Assembly (NCBI GenBank): GCA_026929865.2
Contig: CM049414.1
Coordinates: forward strand, 5,665,001 to 5,729,000
Direction of reading: 5' to 3'
DNA from: Hyperoplus lanceolatus
Lineage: Eukaryota > Chordata > Actinopteri > Uranoscopiformes > Ammodytidae
DNA length: 64,000 nt
The notes beneath the pieces were generated by a model that was not told the origin of the DNA, searched no databases, and was given only the letters and a program-made list of their open reading frames with translations. Positions 57,483-64,000 of the stretch are shown here, piece after piece. The first letter of the stretch is position 1, and each line of letters starts with the position of its first letter. The position numbers and the translations under genes are program-made.

Positions 57483-58064
57483 TTAGAACCACTTTTGTGA
57501 CCCCGTGCGCTGACATTTTCCACAGGCTCCGGAAGTCTTAGTAATGGAGGGCGAAACCCTTAGCGACCACTCACCATGGTGGGAGGTGTAAACACAATGG
57601 CTACTGTGTTTACCTTTGACATTACAGGCCCAACAACTACTTAATGCAACATCGACCGGATCTCCAGGTGGCTATAGTCTTAAGACACAACAACACAAAT
57701 GTCAAGTTCACGGAGAGAGATGATTTAGAATGTCTGTGACGGTAATGCAAAAACGCTGACGTAAATCATGCCTGGCTAGTTGGTGACGATTACAGCATTT
57801 GTCAGTCACGTCTTAACCGAGGGTACAGGAATAAACAAATACAGAAATTCAGAAAGCATTTATCTACCTTTATGCAGCCAATCAATCAGTTTCCTTTATT
57901 AGAAAGTTGAACGGTTAAAAGTTGTCCTATTATTTTCTACGGTGAGCTTATCTCTGGGGTTACAGGTGTCCGGATGGAGAAACAAGAATAAACCAAGAAG
58001 TAAACACAAATGAATTCAGTTAATCATTGAACACTGATTCATTCTTCGCCACGCCAGCTTATTC

Positions 58065-58109
<45 letters not shown>

Positions 58110-58800
58110 TGGCAGATGTATCTGCCGGGCAAGTTCATGCTGTTTTTCTTCCCTGCCCCCCCCCCCCCCCCCATCCCCCTGTGCTCATCTCTCCCTCTTC
58201 AAGGCCTCTCTCTCTCCTCCTCTCATCTCACCAGAAAAGACTGGTTTGTCCTCTCATCAACCTTCCTCCTACCTACTGGGTCAAGAGAGTTATTTCCGAG
58301 AATGACAGAAAACAGGCCTATTTAAAAGGATGGGAAGGGGGGAGTAAAAATATGAAAACATTTATTTTTTTAACCATTTTTGGGCAGATGTTCAAATGAC
58401 AAATGCTACACATTTATAAACCTTCATTGTCATATTCCTTTTATCAATATCAAATACTTTAAGAAATGAGAGAGAAATACAGGCTTAAGGAGGGGCAAAA
58501 TGATGGATGGATGAAAACCAAAAGCCGCAGTGGATGAAAGAGAATCATCATTCACTCCTATACCCTCTAAGCACATAAACCCCTAACATAAAAGCACATA
58601 GATATAGTAGTTAAGTGATTCTATATTGATTGTGCCAGCCTGAACTCCTCAGGGGAGGGACTTTCAAATAGAATAGACACTGACAGTTTTGACTCAGCTT
58701 CAAAAAGAGATATAAAAGTGACTATAAAATGCCTCGTCTATAGAGCGGGTAAAGATCTTTGGTTTCTTTGTATAATGTATCATCATGTATCCTCTTTTAG
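56000..58800. other. Upstream flank or 5' UTR intron of wasf1
   Basis: No coding exon recognised. (GA)n at about 57165-57212, (CA)n at 57432-57480 and 58068-58107, poly-C at about 58158-58173. Confidence 0.5.
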
Positions 58801-59114
58801 GATGATCGCTTTTTCTTCACAATAGCTCCATTAGGTTGCGTTGATATTCGTTGACACATCATTAGTGGGTGAACACCGTGTTAACCTGCCTTGCTTTTCA
58901 AAAGAATTCCCACGACGGTCTCGCCATAAGTGCAATTTGCGTATGTGTATGTGTGTGATTAATGACTGCAGCATATGTGTTTGCCGCCTTGCCGATTGCA
59001 CGCAAGTTGACTCAAGGATGCTGTCAATGGGAGGGAAGGTGTTTCTCTGCAACAGAAATCCACACACACACACACATACACGCTCGCCTCGAACACAAGC
59101 ATACAGCGAGGAAT

Positions 59115-59271
<157 letters not shown>

Positions 59272-59412
59272 GCATTTCTCCGGTGAGGTTTCCATACCAT
59301 ACTATAATGATATGATGACATATGACAGCGTTGCTCTCATGAGAATTGTGCTGTCATTGCTCATGGGTTGCCATGAGATATCGCTTACACATCGCGATTC
59401 GGAGAGAGAGAC

Positions 59413-59485
<73 letters not shown>

Positions 59486-59499
59486 AATAACATAGGCAA

Positions 59500-62163
59500 T
59501 GTTTTTTTTTTCTATCGTGGAAGATCCACAACAATTATTGTCTGATTAGTATTATGTAAGAACATTATCACAACTAGGAAAGAAGTGCCTCTTTGAAGTG
59601 CTTAAATGTGAGCTCTGGCGCGGGGATTTCATTTGTGTTAAGTGAAAGATGTTTTGAGGGTCGTTACTGGAGCCCCACAGAACTGCTGGTGTAGCAAACA
59701 CCTAGTGCGACAAGAAGACAGTAAATTATAAAGACATTATGTTTTTCGGTGTGTCAGGACTTTTCCTGTAGAAATGCAAGTGTTGCAGGAATTAATTACT
59801 TAAGACAAATAGGAAGGCAGCCAGAGTTATGATAACGAGTGAAAAGTAGCCCGCTGCTGCCATGACTGAGATGCTTATATGAGGTTATCACACAACAATC
59901 TGCTGACGTGGACAGGTTTTACATCATGTAAATGTTAAACCAGAGACCTATAGTTTCAGAGCATCCCGGATAAAGAGTGTTGCATAACAAATGAAACTCA
60001 GACGGACCACACCAACACAAACTGAATCTAAGGAGGAATGTAGAATTGGCCGGTCTATCTGTGATTGAGATTCACAATTAGCTTCAATCTAGCATGTCAA
60101 TTTAAAACATTGTAGTCAAAATAGAACTATGGTTTCCCTATACGTTTGCCTCCTTTGCGCTGTAGTTTTTCCTCCTTCACCGACTGTGCCTCGGCAGTAT
60201 AATAAAGACAGGCCATCAGAGCAGCCCATATAAGCCTGAAATGATCAGTGATGATCACTGCACACAGCATTGCTTCACATACAGTATACCTGCTGTTTCC
60301 CTGCTATTATTTTCCCACACAATCTATGGGCCATAGCCAGCATTATTCACTCAAAAACCTTCCCCCTTCCCTCCCACTTCTATGATCCATACATCAGGAG
60401 GTGCTTCCCGTTGTCACCTGGGGGGGGGGAGGCGGGGGTTCACGGAATAGGGCTGAACTCTTGAAGATGTGTCAAAACAGTGATGGCAAATTGATGAATT
60501 GAATGTGATACCAGAAAGGGGATGGCGGGGAAATGCTCATCCATTGTGTCCGGGCACAAAGCAGGGTCACGGGGGGACGGCACGTGCCAGCGGAGAGCAG
60601 AGGGGCCTTCCTCTAGTTAGGGGGTCATTGCTCTCGGGACAATATGTCCAAATAGAGGCTCCTAATGAATCCTAATGGAGGATTTACTCACTCACAATGT
60701 CACAGAGGATGGCCGTGGAGGAACCCTCAATATGGAGAGGGGTCAGGGGCCTTATGTTCAGGGGAACACACACATACTCACACGTGCAACCAGTGTTTTT
60801 CTACTGAGACAAAAAAAACTGCCTGTTCACTTCAATGCCATGTAACAATTCCCAGCAGCTATATCAATGACAACTGCACTATGTAAGACAAGACAAGCTA
60901 TTAATGTATCATTGGGATTGGCACAATTTTGCTTCGGGCATTGGGCCTATTGTGAGTGTCAGTACATTGTATAAGAGAACATTAAAACACAGTAAATTCT
61001 TGATTAGGAAAAAAAAATCCTGATTCACATTTTAGCGAGAATGGTGCAGCCCCATTTGATGGAGAAGTCTCTGGTTCTGTAAAGCTGGAAAATCAGAGGG
61101 GGACAAGGAGAAAGTAACTAGCAGCAACCCAGCAGGAGGGGAGCTGGCCTCAGCCTTTTCTGAGAGAGATCTGATGTAAAAAAATTCATGGTCCGAACAG
61201 TTAGTCAAGCTGATTTTTCCCCCCCTCTCTGGATCAACCATGAAACAGAATCCACCACGAGGCACATGATTAAGCCTCTGGTTCTCACCAAGAGGCTCCC
61301 ATACAGAGTGCAGGGTTTCTGCAGGGTTCACAAAGCAATATAGATAGATAGGACTTTTTAATGTGGTACTTGTTTCACAATCATACGCTCCAAAGTATGT
61401 AAGTGTGATGGGGACGAAGCAGTAGAAACTAATGAATGGATCATTAGGCTAATTGAATATTATGCTTAAATTGACACTATACTTGACCTTGTTAGATGAT
61501 GCACACCCTAGCTACTGTAGCTGGCAATGGTGACAGTGTTTTCTTTAGGTGTTGACTAAAACTCCACAAAGAAAAAAAGAATAAAAAAAGACTTGAACAG
61601 CCATCTGTGCACATTAACTTCTTTCGCAACGATTCCACTTTTAGTTTGTAGTGTACATCAATTCTCTAAAGCCCGCTAGCCGATAACAAAACATTTTTAG
61701 AACTAACATTACTGCCCAGCGCAGCCACAGAAGGCAAAATAAAAACAGTTGCTTTTAATAATACCTTCCAAAGCCTCTTTTAAAGAAAACTAAATGTAAT
61801 GCTGCTTCCACACTTATCAAGAACCCTGCAGAAAAACGCTGCGAGTGGCATTCAATAAAAGCGACAGGCAGGAGCATGGAGGTTTGCCCTTTAGATATCG
61901 ACATCCTTTAACCTGAAGGGACCGACAATTGAATCGCTGCAAAAAGCCTCAAGAGCCCCTGAGAAGCACACTCATTTAGACTATAGGAAGTTAGTTTAGG
62001 ACTTTAAACAAAGCCCTTGATTCACAACCATAATGTGCTCTCTATCTCTCTCTCTTAAAGCCTTCCTCTAAGCCAACTCCAATCTTGTATGGTTTGTCCC
62101 CCCCCCCATGTCAAATTAGCCCTGGACCTTTTTTCCTTTTTTTCCCAGTGAGCTTGGGCACTG

Positions 62164-62205
<42 letters not shown>

Positions 62206-63200
62206 GTGTGAACCTGATTTCTGCAGCTGCTCAACATTAAAAAACACATACATCTAAAATCAGGCAAACTGGCAGGACCATATCGGCCAAGCAATGGAAG
62301 AGGGAGCAGAGAGATCAAACTGGCAAAGCTCACCAACAGCTGGTTCAAATCAGTAATACAAGATATGCAGTGCAGTACAGCGCAGTCAGCTACCGAGGCT
62401 TTATTTTTCCCAAAGGAAAATGAGCCAGGGGAGGAAAAATTAATGTACGATGTCAAACTCCAAACTTATCAGGGAGACACTGCCGTTTCCCTCTGGCTGG
62501 TTAAAAGAGTTTTCTCCCTTTGCGACTGCGAAGCGCTCAACGGGGGAAAAATAATCCGTCTGGCTCATCTCCTTTGTTATTCTAATGAGGCAGCTAGCTA
62601 TTCATATTTAATGCCATTTGTTCTTTTCATTTACTCTCTCATTACCACATATAAGGCTCGAATTTTTTTTTATATCACCGTTCCCTCTCTCTCACACTCA
62701 CAGTTTTTGTAAAGATAATAAAAAAAATGCTGCATCTGCTCAGTGGCTACAGCCCGAATGAGATGTCCTTGGAAAGTTAAACAAGAAGAACATGAGATTT
62801 TCGGATTCATTGATAAGGAAAAGGATAAGGGAAAAGGAAGAAGATTTTTTTTTCTATGCTCACCCTTAAGAGATTGGCCAGGTATGCTAATAGGACAGGT
62901 ATGCAACTAATAGTAAGAAAAGTTTGCTCAGGAGTTTATCTATCTGGATTTTTTCACACAACGTGCAGAGGTATGCAACCCCATGAATGTTTAATAGATA
63001 CAAACATTTTGGACTTGAGACTTGGTCAGACGACATGCTGTATAAACTAAGTATTCATCCCAGATACCCCCCACCCGTCCTCCCCAGCCATCACTGCACA
63101 TCACGTTGTCAGAACGTCTGATGGCATGTGCCAGTGTGTCTCGCTGCCAATTAAAACTCTGCACCAGCCGGTTCCCCTTCAGCGGTGAGATGACACCTTG
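59500..63200. other. Gene-free right flank
   Basis: Mostly complex sequence with few repeats (a GT tract at 62167-62200). No exon, RNA gene or transposon was recognised. 62370-62690 stands out as repeat-free with TAAT-type homeodomain-like sites (TTATTCTAATGAGGCAGCTA). Confidence 0.4.
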
Positions 63201-63229
63201 CAGGCCCTCACCAGCGAGGTGCCCCCCCC

Positions 63230-63352
<123 letters not shown>

Positions 63353-64000
63353 TTGTCGGGCTGAAAATACACCTACAGTGCTGTCAGGTTGGGCTCAGAC
63401 GGCTATGCTAACTAGGTTTGATGGGAAAACTTTGCAGAGTGCTTGTGGCGAGGGATACAGGCGTGCTGGCACATAGTAAACTTTTTCTCTCGCCTCAACG
63501 GCTCTAGATTTTTGCCTGCGCTGTTTTTCACACAATATTCCTTCTGACAAGTTGTCAACCTTACGCATAAATAAACAAAGGTTGTTGCGTGTGGTGTTGT
63601 TAACTTTTTTCTTTTATTTTGCCCACCACTGCCACCTGAGCCCTGTAGTTTGGGCTGTCGTGTCTGTCCACATCCATTTCTCATGGACATGTTACACACA
63701 GTGAGCTATCCCAATCAAACACGGGGTGTGTGAAGCAAAGGAGTCATTTTGCGCTATGCCCAGTCTCTCTCCACTTGACACAGCCAGCACTGATCAAAGC
63801 ATCCTGGCACGCTGGCACTCAGGTAGTCAGATGGCACAGGGCCCACTGGCTTTCTGGGCTGTTATAATGTTGCTTGGCAGCTGGAAACAACTTTCAGGAA
63901 GTGCTTCAAACAAGAACCAGAAAATAACCCATTGCATTTGCATGTTGGAGATTTTCTTTTCTCTCTCTCTTTGTCTCTATTGTCTCAATTTTATTCAAAT

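Overview
The window is vertebrate nuclear DNA, almost certainly from a ray-finned (teleost) fish. The evidence is split genes with GT-AG introns that encode fish-like versions of three vertebrate proteins, a very high density of (CA/GT)n microsatellites, and a mixture of transposon types typical of fish: CR1/L2-group LINEs, a Tc1-like element, hAT-like and TTAA-flanked MITEs, and a tRNA-derived SINE. The species cannot be named from sequence alone.

Layout. (1) 1-2307: the 5' part of a minus-strand gene resembling CCDC167 (two coding exons; the rest lies beyond the left edge). (2) 2.3-5.3 kb: a head-to-head intergenic gap filled by a three-level nest of transposons, namely a pogo-like element inside a foldback element inside a larger inverted-repeat-ended element. 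(3) 5340-14084: a complete plus-strand kinesin-14 gene, kif25. Its 15 coding exons join in frame to a 594-residue protein with an N-terminal coiled coil and a C-terminal motor. (4) 14.1-18.7 kb: the tail-to-tail gap between kif25 and wasf1, including the likely wasf1 3' UTR. (5) 18728-55935: a complete minus-strand wasf1 (WAVE1) coding region. Eight constitutive exons join in frame to 535 residues: WAVE homology domain, proline-rich region and WH2-central-acidic tail. Its long introns hold a nested LINE pair, a rearranged Tc1-like element, a SINE and several MITEs. (6) 56-64 kb: upstream flank or 5' UTR introns of wasf1, with microsatellites and no recognised coding exon.

The two complete genes act on different cytoskeletal systems. 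WAVE1 activates Arp2/3 actin branching below Rac in the WAVE regulatory complex, while KIF25 is a minus-end-type microtubule motor linked to centrosome positioning. They converge tail to tail, and no shared regulation is visible.

The most interesting observation is in the wasf1 intron between residues 180 and 181. Two short open segments (84 bp at 28118-28201 and 57 bp at 23971-24027, minus strand) each have good acceptor and donor sites, a length divisible by three, and the same phase (0) as both neighbouring exons. They look like unannotated cassette exons that would insert 28 and/or 19 residues, rich in tyrosine and proline, between the WAVE homology domain and the proline-rich region. Also notable are kif25 and wasf1 exons whose 3' splice sites abut long UG repeats, and a foldback element whose intact arm preserves the empty site of the transposon inserted in its other arm.
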